This document shows, one piece after another, positions 9,625 to 18,990 of a DNA stretch of 64,000 nt. Made by a program: the position numbers and the translations under genes. Origin of the DNA: Methylobacterium tardum (lineage in GTDB: Bacteria; Pseudomonadota; Alphaproteobacteria; Rhizobiales; Beijerinckiaceae); the NCBI RefSeq assembly GCF_023546765.1, contig NZ_CP097484.1, positions 3,752,001 to 3,816,000 on the forward strand, written 5' to 3'. The notes beneath the pieces were generated by a model. That model was given only the letters and a program-made list of their open reading frames with translations, was not told the origin of the DNA and did no database searches. Position 1 is the stretch's first letter; each line of letters starts with the position of its first letter.

Positions 9625-10092
9625 ATGAGCCTCGAATCCGTGCGCGCCTTCTTCGCCGAGAAGGCACCCGACATCGCGGTCATCGAGCTCGCGACCAGCA
9701 CGGCGACCGTGGCGGAGGCGGCGGACGGGCACGGGGTCGCGCCCGGCCAGATCGCCAAGACCCTCTCGATCCGCGTCAGCGATCAGGTCGCCCTCGTCGT
9801 AACCCGTGGCGATGCGCGGTTGGACAACAAGAAAGCCAAGGCGTTCTTCGGCGGCAAGGTGCGGATGCTCGATCTCGGTGAGGTCGAGGCGCTCACCGGC
9901 CACCCGGTCGGCGGCGTCTGCCCCTTCGGCCTGCGGGCACCCCTGCCCGTCTATTGCGATCTCTCGCTGAAGGCCTTCGACGAGGTGGTGCCGGCCGCCG
10001 GCAGCACGCACAGCTCGGTGCGTATCGCGCCTGGCCGCATGGCCGAACTGACGGACGCGGCCTGGATCGATGTCTGCGCGGTGCCGGCCTGA
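9625..10092 (+). CDS. YbaK/ProX-type aminoacyl-tRNA deacylase
   Basis: A 155-aa single-domain member of the YbaK/aa-tRNA synthetase editing family, which hydrolyses mischarged tRNA such as Ala- or Cys-tRNAPro in the cytoplasm. The key lysine lies in QIAKTLSIRV near residue 45 and the conserved GGVCPFGL motif near residue 97. The late THSSVRIAP segment is also typical. The ATG follows GTAGGGATCC, a reasonable ribosome site. It converges with the enoyl-CoA hydratase-like gene (9-bp gap). Which mischarged tRNA it clears is not determined by sequence. Confidence 0.88.
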   Translation: MSLESVRAFFAEKAPDIAVIELATSTATVAEAADGHGVAPGQIAKTLSIRVSDQVALVVTRGDARLDNKKAKAFFGGKVRMLDLGEVEALTGHPVGGVCPFGLRAPLPVYCDLSLKAFDEVVPAAGSTHSSVRIAPGRMAELTDAAWIDVCAVPA

Positions 10093-10101
10093 GCGCGGCG
10101 C

Positions 10102-10914
10102 TCAGCGCCCGCTCCACTCCGGCGTCCGCTTGCCCAGAAACGCTTCCATACCCTCGCGGAAATCCTGGCTCATGTAGCACATGAGGATCAGATCATCGCC
10201 GGGATGCGGCTGGCCCTCGGCCGGAGCCTCGTCCTCGGCCGTGCGCCGCAGGCCCTCCTTGGTCGCCTGCATGGTCAGCGGCGCGTGACCGGCGAGCAGC
10301 CGTGCCAGGGTGTCGACCCGCTCGGTCAGGGCCGCACGATCCGCCACGACCTCGCCGACGAGGCCGATGGACAGGGCCTCCTCTGCCCCGACGAGGCGGG
10401 CGGTGAAGATGATATCCTTGACCCGCGCCGGCCCGATCAGGCCGGAGAGGCGCTTCAGATTGCCCTGGCTCAGGCAGTTCCCGAGCGTCCGGGCGATCGG
10501 GAAGCCGAAGCGCGCGTCCTGCGTCGCAACCCGCAGGTCGCAGGCCGCCGCGATGGCCGCGCCGCCGCCCGTGCAGGCCCCGGCGATTGCCGCGATGGTC
10601 GGGACCCGCAGCCGTTCCAGGGATCCGAGCACCCGGTCCATGAAGCGCTCGTAGCCCAGCGCATCCTCGGCCGTGTTGAAGCTGCGGAACTGCGCGATGT
10701 CGGTGCCGGCCGCGAAGGCCTTGTCGCCGGCCCCGGTGATGATCAGCGCCTTGACGGCGGGGTTTTCGGTGATCGCCTCGCAGCAGGTGATCAGGCCCTG
10801 GTACATCGCGAAGGTCATCGCGTTGCGGGCCTGGGGCCGGTTCAGGACGATGCGGGCGATGCCGGCCTCGTCGGTGGTGAACAGCAGCTCGTCGGTGGCG
10901 GGCTGGACACTCAT
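10102..10914 (-). CDS. Enoyl-CoA hydratase/isomerase family protein
   Basis: A 270-aa crotonase-fold protein acting on an acyl-CoA thioester. The oxyanion-hole segments are visible: AFAAGTDIAQF near residue 68 and the ACTGGGAAIAAACDLRVA stretch near 110. Aligning ARFGFPI with the hydratase motif places isoleucine where mitochondrial hydratase has catalytic Glu144, and aspartate near the Glu164 position, so ordinary hydration chemistry is doubtful; an isomerase, lyase or other crotonase reaction is possible. The ATG at 10914 is chosen; the frame runs on upstream through the CoA-transferase gene without homology. It lies 23 bp after the CaiB/BaiF gene on the same strand, so the two probably act on the same CoA ester. 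Confidence 0.85.
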   Translation of the reverse strand: MSVQPATDELLFTTDEAGIARIVLNRPQARNAMTFAMYQGLITCCEAITENPAVKALIITGAGDKAFAAGTDIAQFRSFNTAEDALGYERFMDRVLGSLERLRVPTIAAIAGACTGGGAAIAAACDLRVATQDARFGFPIARTLGNCLSQGNLKRLSGLIGPARVKDIIFTARLVGAEEALSIGLVGEVVADRAALTERVDTLARLLAGHAPLTMQATKEGLRRTAEDEAPAEGQPHPGDDLILMCYMSQDFREGMEAFLGKRTPEWSGR

Positions 10915-10937
10915 CGCAGCGTCTCCGGATGGCAGGC

Positions 10938-12161
10938 TCAGGCCAGGGTCTCGCGGACCACGCCTCGCGCGATCAGACCATCGATCTCGGCAGCCGAATA
11001 GCCGGCCTCCGCCAGGATCGCGCGGGAATGCTCGCCGAGCAACGGTGCGGGCCCGTGCACGCGGCCGGGCGTGTCCGAGAATTTCACCGGCAGACCGAGC
11101 GTCTTCATCGGCCCGACCCGCGGGTGATCCACCTCCACCACCATCTCGCGGGCGAGCGTCTGCGGATCCTGGTGCATCGCGTTGACGTCGAGCACCGGCC
11201 CGGCCGGCACGCCGCCGGCCTCCAGACGGGCGAGCCACTCGGCGGAGGTCTGCGCGCAAAAGATCGGCGCCAGGGTGGCGGCGAGTTCGTGCCGGTTCGC
11301 CATCCGGTCGCGATTGTGGGCGAAGCGCTGATCCTCGGCGAGGGCCTCTGCGCCGATCGTCTTCAGCAGCCGGAGCCAGTTGGTCTGGTTGGCCGCCCCG
11401 ATGGTGATCCAGCCGTCGGCGGTCTCGAAGGCCTCGTAGGGCGCGTTCAGCGGATGCGCCGAGCCCATCGGCCCGGGCGCGACGCCGGTCGCCATGGCGA
11501 TGGCCGATTGCCAGTAGGTGTGGGTGATCCCGGCCTCGAACAGCGAGGTGTCGACGGCCTGCCCCCTGCCGGTCCTGAGCCGGTTGCTGTACGCCGCCAG
11601 GACGCCCATCGCCGCAAGGATGCCGGCGGTAATGTCGGTCACGGGCGGTCCGCACTTCATCGGCGGCTGTCCGGGCCCCTCCCCAGTGACCGACATGAGC
11701 CCGCTCATGCCCTGCGCGACGAGGTCGAATCCCGCCCGGTCGGCGTAGGGCCCGGTGCGACCGAAACCCGAGAGCGAGCAGTAGACGAGTTCCGGAAACT
11801 CCTCGCGCAAGGTTTCGTAGCCGATCCCGAGGCGCTCCATGGTGCCGCCGCGGTAATTCTCGATCAGGGCGTCGGCGCCTTTCAGCAGCCGGCGCAGCAC
11901 CGCGATGCCGTCCGGGTCCTTCAGGTCGAGGCTGATGCCGCGCTTGCCGCGGTTCATCATCATGTAGGCGGCGCTCTCACCCTCGAGCGCGGGCGGTACC
12001 GTGCGACGCGTGTCGTCGCCGTCCATCTTCTCGACCTTGATCACCTCCGCGCCCATGTCGGCGAGCATCAGCCCGCAGACCGGCCCGGCCATGATGTGCG
12101 CAAGCTCGATCACCCGCATCCCGGCAAGGGGACCGGACCGTCCTGTGGCTGCCACCATCAA
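10938..12161 (-). CDS. Class III CoA-transferase, CaiB/BaiF family
   Basis: A 407-aa enzyme of the formyl-CoA/carnitine/acyl-CoA transferase family, moving CoA between carboxylic acids through an aspartyl-CoA thioester. The catalytic aspartate is most likely D176 in VTDITAGILAAMG. The N-terminal LAHIMAGPVCGLMLADMGAEVIK signature region (residues 20-42) is canonical. It lies 3 bp downstream of a symporter and 23 bp upstream of the crotonase-like gene, so the three look like one operon for importing and activating an organic acid. The acid is unknown; dicarboxylates or hydroxy-acids are plausible from the transporter type. Confidence 0.9.
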   Translation of the reverse strand: MMVAATGRSGPLAGMRVIELAHIMAGPVCGLMLADMGAEVIKVEKMDGDDTRRTVPPALEGESAAYMMMNRGKRGISLDLKDPDGIAVLRRLLKGADALIENYRGGTMERLGIGYETLREEFPELVYCSLSGFGRTGPYADRAGFDLVAQGMSGLMSVTGEGPGQPPMKCGPPVTDITAGILAAMGVLAAYSNRLRTGRGQAVDTSLFEAGITHTYWQSAIAMATGVAPGPMGSAHPLNAPYEAFETADGWITIGAANQTNWLRLLKTIGAEALAEDQRFAHNRDRMANRHELAATLAPIFCAQTSAEWLARLEAGGVPAGPVLDVNAMHQDPQTLAREMVVEVDHPRVGPMKTLGLPVKFSDTPGRVHGPAPLLGEHSRAILAEAGYSAAEIDGLIARGVVRETLA

Positions 12162-12164
12162 CCG

Positions 12165-13457
12165 CTACTCCCCGGCCGGAACCGTGGCCACCGGACCGAC
12201 CGATGGCGCGGCGGGCTCCACGAATTCCCGCTCGGGATGCATGGTGAAGGCAAGGCCGGCGCCCAGCAAGCACAGCCCGATCGAGCCGACGAACGGCAGG
12301 GTCCAGCTGCCCGTCAGGTCGACGATCAGCCCGAAGACGATCGGCGAGACGATGGCGGCGAGGGCCGAGCCGGTGTTCATCAGCCCGCTGGCCGTGCCCG
12401 CATATTTCGGCGCGATGTCCATTGGCACGGACCAGATCGGCCCGATCACCAGCTCGGCGAAGAAGAAGCCGGAGGACAGGAGCAGGGCGACGAGGGTCAG
12501 GTCGCGCGTCATGAACACGCCCGCGAGGCTCGCCGCGGCACCCAGGAAGCCGACCACGATGACTGAGAGCCGGGCGAGCTTCACGTTGCCGGTGCGGTGC
12601 AGGATCGAGTCGCTCAGCATGCCGCCGACCGTGTCGCCGACGACGCCGGCGAAGAACACGCCCGAGGCGAACAGCGCCGAGTTCTTGAGATCGAGGCTGT
12701 AATTCTCCTTGAAGAAGCTCGGCAGCCAGCCGAGGAACAGCCACAGGGTCCAGCCGTAGCAGAAATACGTGATGGACACCGGCAGCATGCGCCGGGTCAG
12801 GGCGCCCCACGGCACCGTCTGTTTCGCGCCGACCTTGCGGGGCGCAGGCAGCGTCTCGAGCTCGGCCTTCGTGATCGCCGGATGGTCCGACGGATCGTCA
12901 CGGAAGTAGAGATACCAGATCGCGACCCAGACGAAGCTGACCGCGCCGAGGATCACGAAGCTGGTGCGCCAGCCGAAATGGTACATCAGGAAGGCGACGA
13001 TCGGCGGCGCGACCGCATTGCCGAGCCGCGCGAAGGCGTGGGTGATGCCCTGCGCGAAGCCGCGCTTGCCGGGCGCCGTCCAGTTCTGCATCGCCCGCGT
13101 CGCGGTCGGGAAGGTCGCGCCCTCACCGAAGCCGAGCAGGACCCGGGCGAGGAACAGGCTGACCAAGCCCCCGATCATCCCGGTCAGGATCGTGGCCATC
13201 GCCCAGATCATGCCGCAGGCCAGCAGCGTGCGGCGGGCGCCGAACTTGTCGCCGACCGAGCCGCCGATCACCTGGAAGATCGCGTAAGGATAGGCGAACG
13301 CCGAGAGGATCAGGCCGAAATCCGTCTTCGACATGCCGAATTCGCGCATGATCTCGGCGCCGGCGGTCGCGATGTTCACCCGGTCCAGATAGGTGATGAA
13401 ATACATCACGCAGAGCAGGCCGAGCACGCCGTTCGTGGCGCTCAAGCGCTTCGCCAT
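12165..13457 (-). CDS. MFS anion:cation symporter (ACS family)
   Basis: A 430-aa twelve-helix major facilitator transporter resembling glucarate, galactonate and tartrate carriers. The first helix carries the ITYLDRVNIATAG motif and the loop 2-3 motif GDKFGARRTL. ATG at 13457 is favoured because GGAGGA lies about 8 bases upstream, while the alternative ATG five codons earlier would place that ribosome site inside the coding region. It is the first gene of the symporter, CoA-transferase, crotonase cluster and probably imports their organic-acid substrate with protons. Confidence 0.88.
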   Translation of the reverse strand: MAKRLSATNGVLGLLCVMYFITYLDRVNIATAGAEIMREFGMSKTDFGLILSAFAYPYAIFQVIGGSVGDKFGARRTLLACGMIWAMATILTGMIGGLVSLFLARVLLGFGEGATFPTATRAMQNWTAPGKRGFAQGITHAFARLGNAVAPPIVAFLMYHFGWRTSFVILGAVSFVWVAIWYLYFRDDPSDHPAITKAELETLPAPRKVGAKQTVPWGALTRRMLPVSITYFCYGWTLWLFLGWLPSFFKENYSLDLKNSALFASGVFFAGVVGDTVGGMLSDSILHRTGNVKLARLSVIVVGFLGAAASLAGVFMTRDLTLVALLLSSGFFFAELVIGPIWSVPMDIAPKYAGTASGLMNTGSALAAIVSPIVFGLIVDLTGSWTLPFVGSIGLCLLGAGLAFTMHPEREFVEPAAPSVGPVATVPAGE

Positions 13458-13622
13458 CGACCATTCCTCCACTCAGGGGCGCCGCCTCTCGCGGTCGCCG
13501 GGCGCCTCGATCTTTGGATCGGGCACTCTCTCGTAATGCATTATTCAAACGCTTCGCGCGCCGGAACGCAACCGCGGAAGTACGTCCTACACGCGAATCG
13601 CATCCGTGAGCTTCAACGAGAA

Positions 13623-13645
13623 ACGGAGGCCACGAGGGCCTCCGT
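13623..13645 (-). terminator. Intrinsic terminator after narK-type gene
   Basis: Perfect 9-bp stem ACGGAGGCC / GGCCTCCGT with a five-base loop. Read on the minus strand it is followed by TTTCTCGTT, and it lies 38 bases past the stop of the nitrate-type transporter. Confidence 0.75.
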
Positions 13646-13682
13646 CTCAAGATACACCGGATCTGCAGCCTTGCGCAGCCGG

Positions 13683-14933
13683 TCAGGCGGTCACCGGCCG
13701 GAGTGCCTGCGCCTCGGCGTCGGCGGCCGTCCCGAGGGCCTTACCGCGCGGGCCCACCCAGCTGCCGACCCATTTGCGCTGCCAGAGGGCGAGGCAGCCC
13801 AGCACGATCGCGGTGAAGGCCGCGTAGCCGATGAACCCCATCGAGAACGAGCCGGTATACTGCTTCGACAGGCCCATGACGTTCGGCAGGATCGCGCCGC
13901 CGAGAGCGCCGATCTCGCCGATCATCGACCCGGCCACCGCCGTGTTGTTCGGCCAGCGCAGGGGCACGAGCTGGAAGAGCGCGCCGTTGCCGGCCCCGAG
14001 CGCCGCGAAGCACAGCATGAACAGGAGCGTGGTCAGCGCAAGGGACGGCGTGGCGGTCAGCGACAGGAAGGTGGCGATCGCAGCCAGAAGGACCACCGAC
14101 AGGACCGCGATGCCGCCCATCCGGTCGGCGAAATAGCCGCCGACGATCCGGATGCCCGAGCCCATGAAGGCCGCCAGCATGGTCAGCCGGCCGGCCTCGA
14201 CCTTCGTCACGGCGAACTGCTCGTAGAAGAAGGTCGGCAGGAAGTTGGACAGGCCCACGAACCCGCCGAAGGTGATCACGTAGATCAGCGAGAAGGCCCA
14301 GCCGTCCTTCGTGAACAGGCAGGAGATGTGCTCCTTGAACGACTGGTGCTCGCAATCCGGCGGCTCCTTGGCCAGCACGATCATGACCACGAGCGGCAGG
14401 AGCATGACCACGCCCGCGAAGGCGTAAGTGGTCTGCCATCCGTAGGCCTGCGCCAGCGGCGGCGCGAACAGCACGGCCAGCACGGTTCCGGAATTGCCGG
14501 CGCCGGCGATGCCCATCGCCGTGCCCTTGTGCTCCGGCGGGAACCAGCCCGAGCCCAGCGACAGGGCCACGCCGAAGGACGCGCCGGCGATGCCGAGCAG
14601 GACGCCCATGGCGAGCACGTCGTTGTAGGACGAGACGAACAGGTAGCCGTAGGCCATCGCCAGCATGATCACGCTCATCTCGGTGATCGCGGCGTTCTTG
14701 CGGCCGATATACTGCGCCAGGACCCCGAGTGGGAAGCGCATCAGCGCGCCAGCGAGGATCGGGAGCGAGATCATGAATCCGGTCTGGGCCGGCGTCAGCT
14801 TGTAGGTCTCGGTGATGAACGGGCCCATCGCGCCGTTCAGAACCCAGATCGCGAAACAGAAATCGAAGTAGAGGAACGCCGCGAACAGCGTCGGGGGGTG
14901 ACCCGACTTCATCACCGTCTTGAAGCTGGCCAT
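13683..14933 (-). CDS. Nitrate/nitrite transporter, NarK/NNP MFS family
   Basis: A 416-aa MFS protein with twelve predicted helices. The NNP-like features are the GSGWFPPEHKGTAMG loop followed by GIAGAGNSGT near residue 143 and AALGAGNGALFQLVP in the second half, the two glycine-rich nitrate signatures. It would move nitrate and/or nitrite across the inner membrane. No nitrate or nitrite reductase lies next to it in this window. It has its own terminator and is divergent from the L,D-transpeptidase across a 498-bp gap. Direction of transport is uncertain. Confidence 0.85.
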   Translation of the reverse strand: MASFKTVMKSGHPPTLFAAFLYFDFCFAIWVLNGAMGPFITETYKLTPAQTGFMISLPILAGALMRFPLGVLAQYIGRKNAAITEMSVIMLAMAYGYLFVSSYNDVLAMGVLLGIAGASFGVALSLGSGWFPPEHKGTAMGIAGAGNSGTVLAVLFAPPLAQAYGWQTTYAFAGVVMLLPLVVMIVLAKEPPDCEHQSFKEHISCLFTKDGWAFSLIYVITFGGFVGLSNFLPTFFYEQFAVTKVEAGRLTMLAAFMGSGIRIVGGYFADRMGGIAVLSVVLLAAIATFLSLTATPSLALTTLLFMLCFAALGAGNGALFQLVPLRWPNNTAVAGSMIGEIGALGGAILPNVMGLSKQYTGSFSMGFIGYAAFTAIVLGCLALWQRKWVGSWVGPRGKALGTAADAEAQALRPVTA

Positions 14934-15431
14934 AGCTGGTGCTCGTCTATAGTGGGCGAACCGTCACGCGGTCGCTCATGCCGGGGATCCGGACTCACAC
15001 CGTCCGCTGTCTGGAGCGCCGTTGCTCCAATGCCGCGGCGACCGCGGCCCTCGTATCAAGCAGCAAGCGTGCCACGCCGGCGGCACCGCGGATGGACCGA
15101 CATAAGCTGAGGTCAAGACAGCGGTACGCGACCGGTTTCGACGGGCCCGCTGCCGTCGATCCGGGCAGGCCTGCCGAGCAAACGGGCGGGCGGGCGCGGC
15201 TCTCACGGATCCGTGAAGGGTGGTGTCATGGTCATTGCTGCACGAAGGCAACACAGGACCGCAGAAAGGGGCCCGGACACCCTGTAAGTTGCTCGCACGT
15301 GCGGCCAGCAACTTGGCGATAAAGCGCGATCTTTGCTAAGCCCCGGACTGAGCTGAGCCGCGCGCTCGTGCAGGCCTGCTCGAATGCGCACCGCGGCGAG
15401 CCCGGGTGTCGCCCCCGAGGAATTTCGAACC
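14934..15431. other. Intergenic region, no gene recognised
   Basis: A 498-bp divergent spacer between the NarK-type gene and the L,D-transpeptidase. Short frames on both strands lack protein-like composition. It presumably holds both promoters, but I could not identify a convincing promoter, operator or RNA structure. Confidence 0.5.
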
Positions 15432-16388
15432 ATGTCCGCCCCGATCCGTCGCCTCTTCCTGGCCGGCTTCACCGTCCTCGCCCTCGCCTCGACCGCGCAC
15501 GCCCAGAGCCGCGGGCCGGTCGGCGAGTCCGGCATCGATGGCTTCGGGGACGACGGCCAGCTCTATCAAGACCAGAACGGCGCTTACTACGTGCGCCGCG
15601 GCGGCCGCTACCTGCCCTACACCGGCCGCACCGACTTCATCCGCCGTGCTCCGTCGGCGCCCGCAACGGCCGCGCCGGTCCAAGCCGCACCGCCCGCGCC
15701 GGCCGCCGCGCTGGACACGGATCCGACCGTCCCCGCTCGTCCGGGCGCCGTGCCGCCGGCCGAAGGGCTCTCGCCTCTGGAGGCCGCCAAGGCCAAGGCC
15801 GTGCTCCGGGCCCCCGACAACGAGCCGATCGACTACGCCAAGGCCTACGGGCCGGTCACCGACGACGTGTTCCCGATCCAGGCCTTCAATTACAAGAAGA
15901 TGAACCCGGCGTTCCTCCGCCAGGAGATCGCTTATAACGGCCCCTACGAGCCCGGAACAATCATCGTCGATCCGCGGGCGCACCAGCTCACCCTGGTCGA
16001 GCCCAACGGACGGGCACGCCGCTACGGCGTGGGCGTCGGCAAGCAGGGCTTCTCATGGTCGGGCAGCGCGACGGTCAATTCCAAGCAGGCCTGGCCGGAC
16101 TGGTACCCGCCCAAGGAGATGATCGCCCGCAGCCCGAAGCTCGCAAGCGAGGTCGATAAGCTCCAGAGCGGCCTCGGCGTGGCGGGCGGCCTGCGCAATC
16201 CCCTCGGCGCCCGGGCGATGTACCTCTGGCAGGGCAACAAGGACACGCTGTTCCGCATCCACGGCACGCTGGAGCCGTTCTCGATCGGCAAGAGCGTGTC
16301 ATCGGGCTGCATCCGGATGATCAACCAGGATGCGATCGACCTGTTCAGCCGCGTCAATGTCGGCACCAAGGTCGTCGTCCTGAACTGA
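15432..16388 (+). CDS. L,D-transpeptidase, YkuD domain, secreted
   Basis: A 318-aa periplasmic enzyme that forms 3-3 peptidoglycan cross-links or anchors proteins to the wall. It has a signal peptide (hydrophobic core, cleavage after THAQ or AHAQ near residue 25), a proline/alanine-rich linker and a C-terminal YkuD domain from about residue 170. The catalytic signature is HGTLEP followed by SVSSGCIRM, giving histidine and cysteine near residues 279 and 294. The start at 15432 follows a GAGGAA ribosome site. An upstream in-frame ATG would add 16 residues before the signal peptide and is rejected. It converges with glpX. Confidence 0.9.
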   Translation: MSAPIRRLFLAGFTVLALASTAHAQSRGPVGESGIDGFGDDGQLYQDQNGAYYVRRGGRYLPYTGRTDFIRRAPSAPATAAPVQAAPPAPAAALDTDPTVPARPGAVPPAEGLSPLEAAKAKAVLRAPDNEPIDYAKAYGPVTDDVFPIQAFNYKKMNPAFLRQEIAYNGPYEPGTIIVDPRAHQLTLVEPNGRARRYGVGVGKQGFSWSGSATVNSKQAWPDWYPPKEMIARSPKLASEVDKLQSGLGVAGGLRNPLGARAMYLWQGNKDTLFRIHGTLEPFSIGKSVSSGCIRMINQDAIDLFSRVNVGTKVVVLN

Positions 16389-16422
16389 CCCGGCCGGGCT
16401 GTAGCGGCGCCGCGGCGGCGGA

Positions 16423-17406
16423 TCAGGACAGGCCGCGGCGGTGCTCGCCGAGGATGCGGCGCACCGTGCCCGCCTCGGAGCGATAGACCAGCGTCTCGGT
16501 CTGGATCCGATCCGGCTTGAACCGGACGCCGCGCAGGAGCGCGCCGTCGGTCACCCCAGTGGCGGCGACGATCACGTCGCCGCTCACGAGATCGGTGAGA
16601 TCGTATTTCCGGTCGAGATCTTCGATCCCCATCTCGGCCGCCCGCCGGCGGCGCTCCGGCGTATCGAGGATCAGGCGCCCCTGCATCTGGCCGCCGATGC
16701 ACCGCATGGCCGCGGCGGCGAGCACGCCCTCGGGGGCCGCGCCGGTCCCGAGATACAGGTCGATGCCCGTCTCCTCCGGGCTGGCGGTGAAGATGATGCC
16801 GGCGATGTCGCCATCCGAGATCAGGCGGACGGCCGCACCGGCCGCCCGGACCTCGGCGACCAGCGCCGCGTGGCGGGGACGATCCAGGATCAGCGCGGTA
16901 ATCTGGTTCGGCTCGACACCCTTGGCCCGCGCCACGGCCGCGATGTTCTCGGTCGGGCTCGCGTCCAGATCGACGAGGCCGGCCGGATAGCCGGGACCGA
17001 TCGCGATCTTCTGCATGTAGACGTCCGGCGCGGCGAGCAGCGAGCCGCGCTCCGCCATCGCCATCACCGCGATGGCGCCGGGCATGTCCTTCGCGCAGAG
17101 CGTCGTGCCCTCCAGCGGATCGACCGCGATGTCGACCTCCGGCCCGTCGCCGCGGCCGAGCTGCTCGCCGATGAACAGCATCGGCGCCTGATCGCGCTCG
17201 CCCTCGCCGATCACTACCGTGCCGCGGATTGGAAGGGCGTTGAGCTCGTCCCGCATGGCGTCGACGGCCGCCTGATCGGCCGCCTTCTCGTCGCCCTTGC
17301 CGCGCAAGCGCGCGGCCGCGATGGCGGCGCGCTCGGTCACGCGGGCCAGCTCGAGGGCGAGCGTGCGCGGGACACCGCGCGGAGCGGGGTTGGAAGCGTC
17401 AGCCAT
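16423..17406 (-). CDS. glpX: Fructose-1,6-bisphosphatase class II
   Basis: A 327-aa GlpX-type phosphatase that hydrolyses fructose 1,6-bisphosphate (and often sedoheptulose bisphosphate) in gluconeogenesis and, in methylotrophs, sugar phosphate recycling. Metal and substrate motifs visible are GTVVIGEGERDQAPM near residue 65, DPLEGTT near 97 and SDGDIAG near 196. Full length matches the family. It lies downstream of hom on the same strand with a 158-bp gap, an order widely conserved in alphaproteobacteria. Confidence 0.95.
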   Translation of the reverse strand: MADASNPAPRGVPRTLALELARVTERAAIAAARLRGKGDEKAADQAAVDAMRDELNALPIRGTVVIGEGERDQAPMLFIGEQLGRGDGPEVDIAVDPLEGTTLCAKDMPGAIAVMAMAERGSLLAAPDVYMQKIAIGPGYPAGLVDLDASPTENIAAVARAKGVEPNQITALILDRPRHAALVAEVRAAGAAVRLISDGDIAGIIFTASPEETGIDLYLGTGAAPEGVLAAAAMRCIGGQMQGRLILDTPERRRRAAEMGIEDLDRKYDLTDLVSGDVIVAATGVTDGALLRGVRFKPDRIQTETLVYRSEAGTVRRILGEHRRGLS

Positions 17407-17564
17407 CGTTTCCTGCCTTTATCCGAGCCCGATCTTGAAGTCGGATCTCGGTTGAACGCCGTCGAAGGGCGGTCGTTCAGCCTACGCCGTCAGCAGCGCT
17501 GCCCAATATCCTGCATTAAGGCGTCGATGCCCGGTGCCCAAGATGTATTCTTGTGCACAGGCAG

Positions 17565-18881
17565 TTACTCGCGCTCGATCCGGATGACCTGCGGGGGCTC
17601 GGCGAGCAGGCCGTCGTTGCCGATCGCGTCGAGCGCGGCCCGGATGCTCCCCTCGGTCGCCGCGTAGGTGATCAGCACAAGCGGCACCGGCCGGCCCGAC
17701 CGCCCGCGCGGATCCGTGTCGGCGCTCTCGGTGCGGCGCTGAAGGATGCTCTCGAGGGAGATCTCGCGCTCGGCCATGCGCTGGGCGACGCCCGCCGCGA
17801 CGCCCGGGCGGTCGTGGACCGTCAGTCGGATGTAGTAGCCGCCCTCATGGCGCTGCATCTCGACCCGCTCGCTCGGCCGCATCGCGCTGGCCGGCACGCC
17901 GAAGGTCGGACGGACGATCCCGCGGGCGAGGTCGGCGATGTCGGACAGCACCGCGGAGGCCGTGGCCTCGCCGCCGGCGCCGGGACCGATCAGGGTGAGT
18001 TCGCCAACCGCGTCCGCGTCGATGGTGACGGCGTTCGTCACGCCCATCACCTGCGCAATCGCCGAGGATTTCGGCACCATCGTCGGGTGAACCCGCTGCT
18101 CGATGCCGGCCTCGGCGGCCTGCGCGACGCCGAGCAGCTTGATCCGGTAGCCCAGCTCGTCGGCCATCCGCAGATCGAGGGGCTGCACCCGCGAGATACC
18201 CTCGACCGAGACGCCCTCCGCGTCGATCGCGGTGCCGAAGGCGAGGCTGGTCAGGATGGCGAGCTTGTGGGCCGTGTCGAAGCCCTCGACATCGAAGGTC
18301 GGGTCCGCCTCTGCGTAGCCGAGCGCCTGGGCGTCTTTAAGGCAGGCCTCGAAGGTCAGGCCCTCCCGCTCCATGCGGCTGAGGATGTAGTTGCAGGTGC
18401 CGTTGAGGATCCCGTAGACGCGGGAGATCGCGTTGCCCGGCAGACCCTCGCGCAGGGTCTTGATCACCGGGATCCCGCCGGCCACCGCCGCCTCGAAGGC
18501 GAGCGCCACGCCGTTCTGCTCGGCGAGAGTGGCGAGGGCGGCACCGTGGCGGGCGAGAAGCGCCTTGTTGGCCGTGACGACCGGCTTCCCGCCCCCGAGC
18601 GCCGCCTCGGCGACGGCCTTTGCGGCGCCTTCCGCGCCACCGATCAGCTCGACCACGCAATCGACTTCGCCCGAGCGTGCCAGCGCAACGGGATCATCGA
18701 ACCACGCGATGCCGGAGAGGTCGAGACCGCGGTCGCGGCTCCGGTCGCGCGACGAGACCGCCGTGACACGGATATCGAGACCCGCGGCCGCCAGTGCCGC
18801 CCGTCGGCGCTCGACCATCCGGACCACGGACGCACCGACGGTGCCGAGACCGGCGATCCCGAGGCGAAAGCTCACTGTCAT
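17565..18881 (-). CDS. hom: Homoserine dehydrogenase
   Basis: A 438-aa NAD(P)-dependent enzyme reducing aspartate semialdehyde to homoserine for threonine and methionine synthesis. The Rossmann motif GIAGLGTVGASV is at residues 8-19, the catalytic domain has KALLARHG and GILNGTCNYIL near 185, and a C-terminal ACT domain (YYIRLTVHDRPGVAAGVA) near 350 suggests feedback control by threonine. The ATG at 18881 has an AGGGA ribosome site; the frame extends 50 codons upstream without homology. glpX follows on the same strand. Confidence 0.95.
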   Translation of the reverse strand: MTVSFRLGIAGLGTVGASVVRMVERRRAALAAAGLDIRVTAVSSRDRSRDRGLDLSGIAWFDDPVALARSGEVDCVVELIGGAEGAAKAVAEAALGGGKPVVTANKALLARHGAALATLAEQNGVALAFEAAVAGGIPVIKTLREGLPGNAISRVYGILNGTCNYILSRMEREGLTFEACLKDAQALGYAEADPTFDVEGFDTAHKLAILTSLAFGTAIDAEGVSVEGISRVQPLDLRMADELGYRIKLLGVAQAAEAGIEQRVHPTMVPKSSAIAQVMGVTNAVTIDADAVGELTLIGPGAGGEATASAVLSDIADLARGIVRPTFGVPASAMRPSERVEMQRHEGGYYIRLTVHDRPGVAAGVAQRMAEREISLESILQRRTESADTDPRGRSGRPVPLVLITYAATEGSIRAALDAIGNDGLLAEPPQVIRIERE

Positions 18882-18990
18882 GATCCCTTCTGTGCCCGGG
18901 CGACCGCAACCGGCCGGGCGCCCGATGCCGCGCACTTCTGCAAGAATTCCGCTTGCGCCGCAAGGAAACCGCCAGACGGCTGCGGGCCCG

